Under the pieces are notes generated by a model that had not been told where the DNA came from, did no database searches, and was given only the letters and a program-made list of their open reading frames with translations. Positions 30,901 through 44,400 of a DNA stretch of 64,000 nt are shown here, in pieces (within the stretch, counting starts at the first letter, position 1; each line of letters begins with the position of its first letter). Both the position numbers and the translations under genes were made by a program. Where the stretch lies: NCBI RefSeq assembly GCF_003369915.1, contig NC_046674.1, forward strand, positions 26,291,657 to 26,355,656, in the 5' to 3' direction. The DNA comes from Drosophila miranda (lineage: Eukaryota; Arthropoda; Insecta; Diptera; Drosophilidae).

Positions 30901-33900
30901 TGCCTATGCCTTTGAATGAATATCGATCGATTTATTGAACTAATAGTGTTCCTTGTATTTTCCCTTCCGCTTTACAGAGACCCAGGAGCCCTATGCAATA
31001 GCTGTGCTGCTTCAATACGACTTAGTATTAATAGACTTATTAACACCCGGTTTTCCCTGTTTTGAATCGCCTTATCCAATGGACTTACACGAATCACCTG
31101 TTACATGTTGCACATATTTAACCGATTGCCCATCGGATTTGGTTCCTGCTTTCTATTCAGTGAGTAGTAACCTGCCTCCGCCGCGAGCGTCCCTGGGCCC
31201 TGACCCTCAATAATGATATAATGATCTCTCTTGTGTGGTCCATAGGTTGGTCGGACAACGACAAGTAAAAAAAGTTGCTTCTCGGAGCGCGAATGGCCAA
31301 TATCGGGCGGGGAGTGGTCGCCGGCGTCGTGCAGCTACTCGGAGATTGTCATCACCGGGCACCAGGATGGTAGCCTCAAGTTCTGGGACTCGGGTGCCGG
31401 CACACTTCAGATACTCTACAAGCTGAAAACGGCCAAAATGTTCGAGAAGCCGCGCACTCATGCGGCCCAGGCCCACGCGGATGCCGACAATCCACTGGCC
31501 GTGCATCTGATATTCCTCTGCTCGGAGTCGCGACGCCTCTGCGTGGCCGGGGCCATGGGGCAGGTGATGTTGTTTAAGTTTCGGAAGGTCGAGTCCACAT
31601 CGGAGGTCCTCGTGCTGGAAATACCCATACTCTATGAGAATTTTGATGACATTTACGGCACGAGTCCCGAATGCGATTTCCTAACTGGCCATCAGGTGCA
31701 GAAAACGGAGTCAAGTGACTCGGACAAGGTACGGTACATGGATCAATTCTCTCCATTCCCAATTGATTGTTTTGCTTCCACTCACAGACGACGGACTGCT
31801 CGTTGAAGGTTCGCTTTGGGGCACAGCGGAAGCCGCCGGGCTTTCAGTCGCAGTTGGTCTGCCTCACCACCGGACCCAATCGCCGGAATGTTCAGGTCAC
31901 ATCGCTGTGCATCAGCTCCAGTTATGGCCTGTGAGTAGTGTAGTCCACACACATACGCTTCTCCTGGCTCTCCTCCACTCCTAATGTCATCTCCATCCTG
32001 CCACACTCGCCTTAACCATCCATCGATCCATCGATCCATCCATCTAGCCATCCGTCCATCCATCCAGCCACACACGTACACACACCACCAACCACCACTG
32101 CCACCTCTACCACCACCAACCCACCAACCAGACACCGGACACGGCAAAAGCGGACTTAAAAGTACCTCAAAGAAACCAAAAGAAAAAGCAAACAAGCAAA
32201 AAAAAAAACAAACAAATACTTAGACGTAGTCTAGTTTGTATTCGTATATGCATGACGTTTTCTGAAAGCGCCTGAGACTTAGCCAAAGAAAAAAACAAAA
32301 CAAACTCGTAACTCTCGTATCGCTCGTATCGCTCGCCGACTATTAAGCCTCCCCCGCCTCTGCCCTAAGCCCCCTAAGCAGCACCGCTTTTGTTGAATTT
32401 GTTTACGTTGTGTATTCCGTAGTATGCAACAGTTGCAAGCAGACCGAGAACCGAGTATCGAGAATCCCACTCCCACCTGGGAGGAAAAAACCCCGCCCGA
32501 ATCACAAACCAGATGAATAGATCAACAGACAGTTAAAGATACCGATAAAAATACGAACGAACACAGATCCCACGATACCCAAATCGAACCGATCATAACT
32601 AGACAAAAAACTATAGACTAGTCGAAAAAACGAACCGAGACTGGAACCGAATTGTAGTGCCTGGTGTGTGCGCGTGTGTGAGTGATGCGCATCGACAAAA
32701 TAATTCATTTATTTGTCTTTAGCTTTAGTTTTTATTAGGATTTTTAGTAATTGTATTTCTTGGTATTCCCGTTTTTTTTTTTTGTTTGAATTGATTTTGT
32801 TTTGTATGCACTTTATCGGGATATGCATATACCCCGCGTACCACGTACATATTACGTATATCTTTGTTTTACTTTACTTTCGCACCTTTTTGTTTTTAAA
32901 GTCTCGGTATATTTGTTGGTATTTATTAGTAATTTAGGCTATTTCTCTGGTAATTTCATGCTTTTTCATGAGTTTTGATTTCCACATTTAGTCTGTATTA
33001 ACCCCTTTCTTGCAATCAGTAAAGTATTTATTGTGAAACAGCAGCAGTTTCTTAGAATTTTCCGCATATTTCTTTATTTTATTCATTTGATTATTGATGC
33101 AGTTCAACTATAATGCGCTTTGTTTGTACTATTTTCAGCTCAGAATGTTTTTCTTATTGGTTTGATATCATTTTGGTATTTTTCTTGTATTTTTTTATGC
33201 TATAATTTTTTGTATCTAATTTGTTTCTAATCTATAACTCTTACGTATTCTATTTATATTTATACTCGCTATTTTTTTCTTTTGAAATTTGTTCATATAC
33301 ATTGGTACTTTCCGTTTTCCGTTTCATTTTCATACATTTTCAGTATTTTCAGTGGTATGTTTTTGGTATCGTGTTGCGATACATACATATATGTATATTG
33401 TATACGTATACGTATTGTTTTCGTTTTTGTTTTTGGCGTTGATTAGTATGCAGTTGATTTTTGGAAATATATATGAATATTTTCTGTTTTTAGAATGGCT
33501 TATGGTACCGAATATGGACTTGTCATAATTGATATAATCCAAAAAATTTGCCTCTTGAGTGTTGCATGCCCCGATCTGTATGGCGCACATGATCCTTACT
33601 CGCGAACACCAAAAAGTCCGAAACGCATTGAGAATAAAGAGGAGCAGAGCCGATCGCCCAGCTCAGATCAGGTAAGTGCCCTCCTCCTCTCTCTCTCACA
33701 CTCTCTCTCTCTCTCTATCTGATCTCTGATCTCTGCCACCGAGCTAAATAGCCACAGCGAAACCGATTACACCGATTATATATACATACATATATATATA
33801 CACACAGACACATACACAAGAATACACTGATATATCACGCACACACACAGACAGACATTGACACAGACACAGAAACAGAATATCCGTTAGCGGAAACGGA

Positions 33901-35324
33901 AACAGAAACAGATACACAGACAGACTGAAAAGTATTCGCCCCCATAAGTATGCTACGGAAATCGAGACCTACACTGAACAACCAGTTTCTTCTCATGCAT
34001 ACATATCTCACCAAAAACATATACATATATACATACATATGTATGTATATCTATATCTACATATATCTATATCTATACCTATACATAACATACTGTATAT
34101 TTGATCTACATTTAAGCTTTGATTTGTACGAGTAATTACTGCTAACCAAAATTGATTGATTACATTAATCTATAGCTAAACCTTACATATTTGTATGACA
34201 TAAACGATTTTGTAGACAACAGATTTTGTTTTGGTTTATGTTTTTTTGTTGTTGTGGTTTTTTTTGTTGACCTTTTGTTCCCCTCTCGTTCTCTCTCTCC
34301 CTCTGCCTCTCTCTCTCTATCTCTCTCTCTGTCTCACTCATAGTATTTTTTTGGAATTTGTGTGGCATTTTTGAACTGAAAGATTTATAACCGAAACCAA
34401 TACTTAGACAGACACACACACACACACACACACAAATGCAAGCAAGCAAGCGTATATGTATATCTATTTATATATCTTTATATTTAAACATTTCTATCTA
34501 GTCATACTAGCTTAGTGTTTTTATTCTAGTACGAGTATCTGTATCTTTTTGCTAGTGTGTACTGTACGCCCCCTCTGACGCGTGTCGTCCGCGGGCTGCT
34601 CTAGCCCCACCTCCTTCTCTAACTCTAACTGTCTATCCATCCTGCTCTCTATTTCTAACTATGGCTACCTATCCATCCTTTTCTAACTCTAAGTACTATC
34701 TTTGTATCTATCCGTCCTGCTCTCTTTGTACGGTTTCCTTTCCACTGTTTCTTCCTTGAGTTTGATGCATTTTTCTCTCCCTCTTCCACTCTCTATCTCT
34801 CTCTCTCTCTCTCTCTGTGTCTTACCCTATCTCTGTCTTCCTTTCTCTCTCTTTCTTTCTCTCACTCAGTCTCTGTCTCAGAACGCACAAAACGCAGCAT
34901 GGTAAATCGTACATTAATTGATTGATTGATTTTTTTTTTGGGTTTTTTTTGCACGAAAGCTTGCCTCAATTGATTGATGATTGATTGATTGGTGTTTCTT
35001 GATTTCATTTTTGTTTTTTTTTTTTGGCATACATTTGATTGCCACGCCCAGACAGACCATCGCATTGACATGCCTTGAACACTGATTGATGGCTTTGATT
35101 GTTGTAAATGTGTTGTGCTCTGCTCTCCAAATCCCCCATCTGATTGATCTGTTGTGTCTGTCAAGCCTAGCGAACACCCAAAAAAATAAATAAAAAAGAA
35201 ACAACAATAACAACAGCAACTAAAACTACAACAAAGAGAAACAACATTAAAAAAATAAATAAAAAATAAAACAGAAACAACAAAAACTCCTCTCTCTCTC
35301 TGTCCCTGTCTGTATCTCTCTCTT

Positions 35325-35372
<48 letters not shown>

Positions 35373-35944
35373 ACTGTGTACTAACTCATTGATTGATTGG
35401 AACGAGTGAAAGTATGCGCGTGTTTTGGCCTTTCTTTCACCTTATGTAACATATTCCACAAATCCACTCTCTCCCACTCAATGTTTGATATACATATACA
35501 CACATACAAAGCATTTGCATAATATAACATGATTGATTGATTGATGGATTGAAAGTAGTAACTACATTTGAATTTTAACCCCAACCAAACAAATTTCTAT
35601 TCCAAATCTTAAACCTAAACATAAATCTAATCAAAATAGTTATATTGCCTGTGCGTGTGTGTTCAATCGTTTGTGTATGTGTATGTGCCGTGCGTGCGTG
35701 TATAAGTAGCACAAAAACTGCAGCTTAAACTGTTATAAACCCCTTTGTTATACCCGTTGTATAACAGACTAACTAAAACGTTGCCTAAAGTTTAAACCTC
35801 TTCTAAAACAAACCCCCAAAAACCAAAAAAATCTAAGCAAACCTTTAACTAACTTGTACATACAATATTGTTGGTACAGTACTCTCCCACCCCAAAACAC
35901 CCCAAGCCCCTAAAGCCTTAACCCCTGTTCCCCCTGTTAAACCC

Positions 35945-35976
<32 letters not shown>

Positions 35977-38900
35977 AGAGAAACGAAAGCTTTGAGCAAA
36001 CCAAATATGCAAAGAGGAGAGGAACAACAACAGTGGAGTGAGAAAGCACTCGTTATTCGAGAGGGAGCGAGTGCAATGACTAGCTAAGCTGCACCGGGAG
36101 AGAGAGAGCTTACCGTAACATTAACGGGAACTCTGCAGAGTGTGATAAAGACGCCAAAAATACTCCTAGCAGGATGAAACATTCGATTCCCCTTCTTTTG
36201 TGTAAGATCTCACTAGATCCAGAGGATTGCTTACCGGGGGAATGTTTTTCCCCTAAGTATCTCAGATTCTGCAGTCCCCAAGACTTAGTCTTGATTTCAA
36301 TTGAAAGCCTTGTGCAATTAAAACGCTTCTCATTCAATGAATTCCCAGCCGTTTCTGGGACTAGCTCAGAGTATGGTCGTCACATCTCGTTAGCATCTCG
36401 CTAACAGCTGAAAAAACTCAACGTAAAATGGTGTGTACATGCTGATCGGTTGCTCCTCCCCAAACTGATGTGCTCTTCCTTTTGCCTCTCTTGGTTTGCC
36501 GTAAAGAAAATTAAAAATCAAAACAAAAAAAAAACAAAACCAAAATATGTATCTATACCGTGCTACCTCCCTCCCCCCCTAACCCTCAAAACCAAAACCA
36601 AAACCAAAACCAAAACCCACCGACAACCAGAACCCCAACGACAACTTTTATTTGATGCCTGATCGAAAACGAAATTATAATTATGCCCCCAACACCCCGC
36701 TTAATCTAGCTGAACGACACGACTAGCCCGGACAGTCCATCGATCGAGTTCATACCCGAGGCGACCGAGGCGTATGCCACAGGTGCACCCGCAACCCCGG
36801 CGTCGGCTTCGGCGGCCGCCAACGAATCCTCGAGCACCTCGCGGCCCACCTCCCCCAGCAGCGGTCCCGATTCGGCGGCAGCATCAGCAGTGGCAGGGGC
36901 AGTGACGGGTACAGGGACCGGGACCGGGACTGGGACTGGGACAGTCGCCTACCCGCAGCAGGTGATCAACAGCAGCCGGGAGACGCTGCTGAGTGGAGCG
37001 GCGGCGAGCACGGCCGCCAGTGCCGCCACCGCCATGGCCAAGAGCCCACTGCGCGAGGAAGTGATGGCGGCGCCAGCTCCCAAGGAGCTGCAGGACCGAC
37101 GCAAGTCGATGTCCTGGAAAACGTTCAATTTGAAGCGTCAATTATCGAAAGTCAATATGAAGATCGGCGGGCTCAACGTCAACACCGATCTCGAGTCCAT
37201 CAAGAACACCTCTATTTTCTACACCCCCAAGGAGAGCTCCCCGGAGGGTGCCGGCGAGGAGCCAACCACTGTCGCTGGCGCTGGCGATGGCGCAGGGGCT
37301 GCCATAGTCGCTGCCGAGGCCCTCGAGTGCCGGGAGGAGGATGCAGGGTTGGCGGCGGCCAGCATGGCGCTCAACAGCGAAGACCCTGAGATGCCGATGC
37401 CATCGTCGTCGTCGTCGTCGGCGGCGATGCGCGGCAAGTTCCGCTCCTCCACCACGGACTCGCCGGACGGCTACAGCGGCGAGGTTATTTTAGCGGCGGC
37501 TGCATCAGCGGTCAGCGGTAAGCGCGTGGACTTTGAACAGTCTCTGAACAGTGGTGCAGAGGGCGGTGAGCGGCCCAACAACCTGCCCCTCTCCGGCGAG
37601 TCGCAGGCGCCGATAAAGCCGACACGGCAGCGGTTCAAGGAGAAGTCGCGCGACCAGCGTCTGCTCTCTGTTCCGAACATCAAGTACCAGCCGCGTGACC
37701 TGCGCGGCGGGGTGCGGGCCATGAAGAACGACGTGTCGCCGCTGATGGGCGGCAACCTGAGCAAGAAGATGCGTAAGTATGGCCCCCATCGGGGTCCAGA
37801 TCCACAGAGAGAGCGAGCCTCTGTCTCTCTGTCTTTGTCTCTCCATCCCCCTCTTTCCCTCGCGGAGAGTGTACCCCCTCCCCCACCCTTTCCCTCTAGC
37901 TTACAGAAGAGCGAACGAGCGAGCGGGCGTGCTGTGTGATCGCTAGGCAGCAGGCAGGCAGGCAGCGGCAAAAAGAGAATCCTCTCCAATTTGGCATCCA
38001 TCCTTCTCACACTCACACACACACACACACACAAACACTCGCTCACATACTCACTCAATCAATCACTCCTTCACTCAATTCATAGACCGGAAGAAAAATG
38101 TATCCATACACCACTTTGGATGGGAGATAGAAGTTGCTAGAAGATTTACCATGCCTTGCAACGGAGTTACCCCCCTTCCTACCGGTACCAGTCCCCCCAG
38201 CCCCCCTCCTTTTCCCAGTGTTCTGTCGCTGGTTCGCTGTTGAATTTTCCCCCTAGTACCTGCCGCTTTTGGGGCACCTCTTTTCTGCTGCTTCCCATTT
38301 TGGGTTTCTCTCTTGGTTTTTCGCTTCTTTCTGTTTTTGTATCTTTGCTTTGTTTCGATCTTTGTTTTCGTTTTGTGCAAGATGTAGTAGACATTAGCCG
38401 CCAAAAACATAAGCAACTGTACTTTTAGTACCCTTTAATCTCCTAATTCCAACCACCCTAAACCGACCTCCGACCCTCGACCCCCGACCAACCACCCGCC
38501 TCCCTGCGCATTGGTGCCCTATTGTACGGCTAGAGATGTGCATAAATAAGATCGTAAATCGTAAATCCGATATCCAAAATCCAAAATCTAGAGCTGAGAA
38601 AACCCTAACCTAACCGAAACCAAAAAAAAAAGAAAAGACAAGATCCTGCTTTTTGTTGTTTTTTGAATAAGAACCAAAGCGCTGAAACAAAATTGCATTT
38701 TGTGTATAGAAAAGCTATGTATGTAACATGTATGTACTTTGTAGAGCATACTATTCTAGAGAGCATACAAATCAGTGAAAGATCAGTGTAATGTAAATGT
38801 ATTCTAATATAATTATAATACTACCTACGATATACTAATATAACGAGTATGAGAATAAGCAACCAAAAACAACAATGTAATGCCACATACATAACATAAG

Positions 38901-41426
38901 CACTCCAAACAAACAAGCAAACAACAAAGAAACAAACAAACAAACAAACAACAAAACTCTCAAACAATCGACAAATCAAAAATACTTTTGAAATCTCTTA
39001 TCTATGCTTCTTCTTCTTATCCTCTAAAAACTAGACAACGGCTGCAGAAGAGCTGCAATACAACTGCCTTTATGTGATTGTATGGAAGTTCTTTGGTAAA
39101 TCATTTAACCACCACAACAACAACAGCAACAAGAAAAACAACAATCACAAGCAACACCAATCACCACACCAGGCACCACACACGCACAGTCGAGTCAATC
39201 ACTCACACAGCTCACAATACAATCACAATCACAATCAAGCACAAGCACCACCATCACAACACCAGAACACCACAACTCCTCAACTCCACAACACCACAAC
39301 ACCACACCCATATACATACGAGTACAAATGTGTAAAGTAACGTATAAAATTCTGCAAATATCTACATACATACCATACATACACACATATATTTTATAAA
39401 CGTACCTTTTAAGACTTGATATAGTACATTTAAGATCTGAAAAGTAAGCAAAGGGAGGGAGCTTTCAGGGCATTCACCACAAAACACCACACCACTATAC
39501 ACCTCAGTCTACCTACCACCCTATACCTATGTATGTGTATGCACTGTGCAAAACAAACCTAAAACCTAAAACCCAAAGCCTTAAACTAAAACTGAAAATA
39601 CGAAATTTAAATGTTGATTGTTGTGCTGTAATACAAGCCCCGTATCCGTATATTCTTAGCGTGTAAGTTCCATCAGTCATCGACGAAACGGCGAAGCATT
39701 CTCCCACCCACCCATTCACCACCAACAACTCTACACCACACCACAGCAAAATGACTACTGATCGAGGTGAGCCAGCAGCCGGGTTTTCCAAGCTCCAGGG
39801 GCCCAGCTCAGCTTTCCTGTCAACTGTCCATTGTCGCCTGTCCCCTGTCCCCTGTCGCCTGTCCCCTGTTTTTCCTTGGGAATTGCATTTGTTGGTCGCC
39901 ATTCTAGTTGCAGGTTGAGGATTTTTCTCTGTCCCTAGACCCAACACCACCACCCCGTCCCCCTTGTCCAGCGGGGGATTTGTGGGGAAAACTGTCGATA
40001 ATAATGGTGATCGATAGCTGTTTGAGTTGAGCATTTCTGCGTTCCGTTCCGTTTTTCGTTGGTTTCTTCCTTTTCATTTCGATTTCGATTTCTCGATTTA
40101 ATTGTATGTGTGTTCTGGCTATCGATAAGTCGATACATCGCTTGCAAAAGGCTTTCAGCTTTCCCGTTAATCGTTGCTTTTGCGTTTTTTCGTTATCGCC
40201 TAGAGCTGCTTTTTCCCCCCCCCAGTTCTTACATCTCACTTGTACATAAAAACCAGAAAAAAACCGATGATTAATAAGAAAAAACAACAAAAATTTATTA
40301 AGCTTTAACCATATACTACATAAACTCCACACATACATGCATATATAATATACATATATATATATATATACATACTTTGCTAATTATGAATCGAATATTC
40401 ACATATAATACACACGCTAATATATACATATACTTAAACATGCATATGTACATATGTATATCACACCCCAAGTACTACATGTGTACGTGTTCTATATATG
40501 TTTTATCTCTCGTATGCAGCAGATATACCCATCAGTTTGTTCGATCTGTCGTACATATAAATACCTACACACATATTCTGCATACATATCTGTCTGTCTC
40601 CATCTCGCTGTCTATCTCGCCCGTATTTTTTATTTTATGTCTATACACATACACATATGTACATGCAGTATATTTCATTGTGTTGATTGTCGTGATTGTG
40701 TTTAATAAATGTTTAAGTATCGTGTCCCGAATCACGTTCCTCGAAACACTGCCCGTCACTGCAATGGACCAGTCCACCCATGTTTTTCTCGCTGTGTACT
40801 CGTCCTTACATATACATACATATAACCGTTGCACTCGTAAGAAAAATAAATGTAAGTTACTAGAAACTCACTCAAACACTCACATCTGTGTTGGTCTCTC
40901 ATTCACACGCACCCCTGTGTCACACTCACAAAACACTCACATCTGTGGGTCGTGTCATTTATTTTCTCACTTTAACGCATATCCCACTGTACTACTGTAC
41001 TACTGCCTCTCAATCCTCTTTGCCCCCCCATCTGTGATCTTTCCATATCTTGTGTCTCACTCAAGCACACACCCACACAACCACATAGCTGACATCTGTT
41101 CGGTCTCCACTCACACCCACACACATGCATACATATATCTGCTGGTCTCTCTCTCACTTTCTCACTCTCTTGATGTTTCGTTTCTTGCACTCGTTTCGTT
41201 AACAGTTATGTTAAGCTTTTCGCAGACAGAAAGTATGCTACACATGCTCACTCGCACATACACACACACACACACAAACAAACACTCGACACAGCACAAA
41301 AAAAAACCCACAAAAGAAAATCCACAAGCAGAACAAGATGTAGAAGAAGACGAAGAAGAAGAAAGCAAAAGAAACAAAATGATGATCTGTGATCCGATCC
41401 ATTCAATCATTTAGTGCATTTATCTT

Positions 41427-41459
<33 letters not shown>

Positions 41460-44400
41460 TTCTCTCCCACTATGTGTGTGTATCTCTCTCTTTCTCTCTC
41501 TCTCGTGTCTCCCCATTATGATTACCGTTTATTTCCGGATTATCTCAGATCAACGGCGGAGCCGGCAATGCGGCGAATGCAAGCGCAGCCGCAAATGCAT
41601 CGCAGCAGCAGCAGCTTCAGCAGCAGCAGCAGCAGCAGCAGCCCCTACAGCAGACGATAGGCGGCGGTGGCGGCAGCGATCCTTCGTTGCTGTCATCGTC
41701 CCCTGGGGCAGCGACAACAGCAGCAGCCTCGTCCTCAGCGTCCTCGTCGTCGACAGCAGCAGCAGCAGCAGCAGCAGCGGCAGCAGCATCAGCATCAGCA
41801 GCGGCAGCAGCAGCAGCGGGATCAGTTTACGGTGCAGACGATGCAGGTGCGGGTGTTGCTAGTGTCGGTGTCGGTGTTGGTGTTGGTGGTATTGGTAGTG
41901 GCAGTGGCAGTGGTAGTGCCAAAGCTGGCGCAGGTGCGGGCGGCGTTGGCGGCGTTGGCGTCGTTGGCGTCGTTGGCGTCGTTGAACATCATCAGCAGCA
42001 GCAGCAACAGATGCAGCAGATACTCGTGCAGCAGCAGCAGTCAAGCTTGAGCTCTACGTTGGCGGCGATGCAGTCCTTTGACGTTGATTCATTCGATTGC
42101 GGTGCAGGTGGAGGTGGAGGCGGTGCAGGTGCAGGTGCGCATCAACATCAATATCAGCATCCGCATCCGCATCAGCATCAAACATCCGTAATACAGCAAC
42201 AGCAGTCAGTGACATCGTACGAGTCCCTAAAAAAGTCCAAATCACAAGGTGGGAGCACAACAGAGCACAGTGTTTACAAACTACAGCAAACAGCAACCAA
42301 ACTACCGTTAACAGAGCACAGTTTTGTTGGCAGTAAACGGCTAACAGCAAACAGCAAAACTACCGTTAACAGCCAGAACCACATGAACAACAACAAGCAA
42401 CAACTACAGCAAACAGCAATACTGCAACAACAAATGCACCAACAAATCACAGAAACAACATGCGTTCTCTCTCTCTCTCTCTCTTACACAGACACACACA
42501 CATACGTGTAGACCCTACCCACCCACTCTCGGTGTCTGACTATCTCCGTCTCACTCTCGCGCGTACACACAGCACAGCACAGGTCACACACACTCTCTGT
42601 CTTCCTCTCTGTCTCTCTCTCTCTCTCTCGCTCTCGCTCGTACACTTTCTGTCTCTGTCTCTCTGTCACTTGACACGTTGCTTGTGTGGTTTGCCTTTCG
42701 CCAGAGGCACGCCCGCCATCCCCCCCTCTCCCCCTCAGCCAGCCCCCAGCATTTCAGCGGTGTGTGCGTATGCGTATGCGTGTGCGTGTTCGTGTGTGTG
42801 TGTGTGTGGTGCTGTCTTTGAATTTGGATTTGAATTTTGATTTGAATTTTGGTTTTTTAATTGGTGCGCGGGGGGCGGTTGGAGTTGGAGCTCTATCTGT
42901 CTCTTTTTCTCGCTCGTTCGCTAGCTCGCTCGCTCTCTCTCTCTCTCTCTGTCTGTCTCTCTCTTTGTACCCTTAGATAATTCTAGATAAATATATAACT
43001 GCATATGAATATGTTCTCTCTCTCTCTCTCTATCTCTCTCTATCCGTCGCTCGCTAGCTCGCTCGTTCGCTATCTCTCTCTCTCTCTCTCTATCCTCGTT
43101 TCTCTCTCTTGCTCTGTTTCTCTGTCTCTTACTATACCTATATATCTTTCACTCTCTCTCTCTCTCTCTGTCGGTATTTGTATTTGCATTTGGCACGCTT
43201 TAAAAATGAAATAATAATAAAACAAAAACCAAACAATAACGATTACGATAACGATAACAGCAACAATTAAACCAAGAATTATACTAACTGGAATATACCA
43301 CCTACTACATATATAGTATAGAGTACAAGCCCCCAGATCGGAATTTGCATTGGCAAAAACTCTCGACTTTTGCATAGTTCACACACACACACACACACCC
43401 ACGCGCACTCACACTTTCACACACTACCACACATACATATGTACATGCATAGAGCTGCACACAAATGCAAGCAAGATTTTGTTTGGTTTATATTTAGTCA
43501 GACGCCTGCCGCTTAACCGATTGCACTCACTCAATCTCAATCCATAGAAAGCTTACCCAGCAAAAGATTACCTTAACCCAAGTACTCGTATACACTTATT
43601 CGTAGAAGGAAAACGAAAATGAAACCCTAGAGCGGTGACCCCAAAGAATAGCGTATCAAGTGTTTTTCAAAATCATGAAACCATGGAAAATGTTGAGTAT
43701 TTATTTGTATATCACTTTGTGTGCCGTTCTAGGGTTAAACGGCCGCCGCCCGTAGAGGTGTACGTACAAGATGCCGTTAACTTTCCTTCAGGGCTGCATT
43801 GTGCCCGAAAGAAGAATGAAGACGGCATCATCACACACGCAAACCCATACACACACCCACACACACAAGCATAGAGCAAGAACCGCAATAATTAGGCAGC
43901 CTAGCGATTTGATAGTTTTGTGCAAAGCAAAGCAAAGCAAAAAACAAAACAAAAATAGTGCAAAAGAAAGGCAAAAACAGTAATTCTAATTCGAATAGAA
44001 AATAAAACAAAAATTCGATTAAATATTTAAGCAAAACTAATTTGCCTACTACCGCCCGCCGCTTTTACTCTCTCTCTCTCTCTCTATTTATCACTCTATA
44101 TATATCTATTTCTCTATCTGCCTCTCTCTCTCTCTCTGTTTGACTTGATAATATCATAAAATATTTAACAATTTTGATGTCATTTTGTTTATTCTTTTGT
44201 CTTTTTTCTGTATCTGTATGCGATCATCAACTAAACAAATTTTGACCCTGAAAACAATGAAAAAAACAAACCCCAAAACTAAATTACAGATAAATTGGAT
44301 GGAACTTTCTCACGATCCAGATCATCGTCAATGTCCAGCATTGATATGTCTTCCTCTGAATCTGTTACCTGTTTAGCTTTTATCGAGAGTTATGCAAAAC

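Larger units (their letters stand above)
33672..36709 (+). other. tomosyn intron 12, simple-repeat rich
   Basis: 3 kb between gtaagt and atctag. It includes CT tracts at 33685-33720, 34293-34336, 34795-34818 and 35328-35369, a CA tract at 35945-35972, several gattgatt runs (34918-34930, 34972-34991, 35531-35546) and a (CCAAAA)n run at 36588-36617. No exon is recognised. The Arg/Glu- or Ser/Leu-repeat frames reflect the CT tracts. Confidence 0.6.

Noticed and set aside
38087..38146. Possible extra tomosyn exon after attcatag
   Set aside because: In the phase left by exon 13A it reads HRKKNVSIHHF..., but no good in-phase donor follows, and exon 13A already closes the frame with exon 14.
39035..39091. 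Possible tomosyn exon between aaactag and ggtaaat
   Set aside because: It would leave a phase that does not fit exon 13B or exon 14; weak acceptor; no conserved motif.
40377..41414. 345-codon frame in the tomosyn intron
   Set aside because: Mostly Tyr/Thr/His/Ser from CA and TA repeats; no domain; lies in an intron between 13A and 13B.
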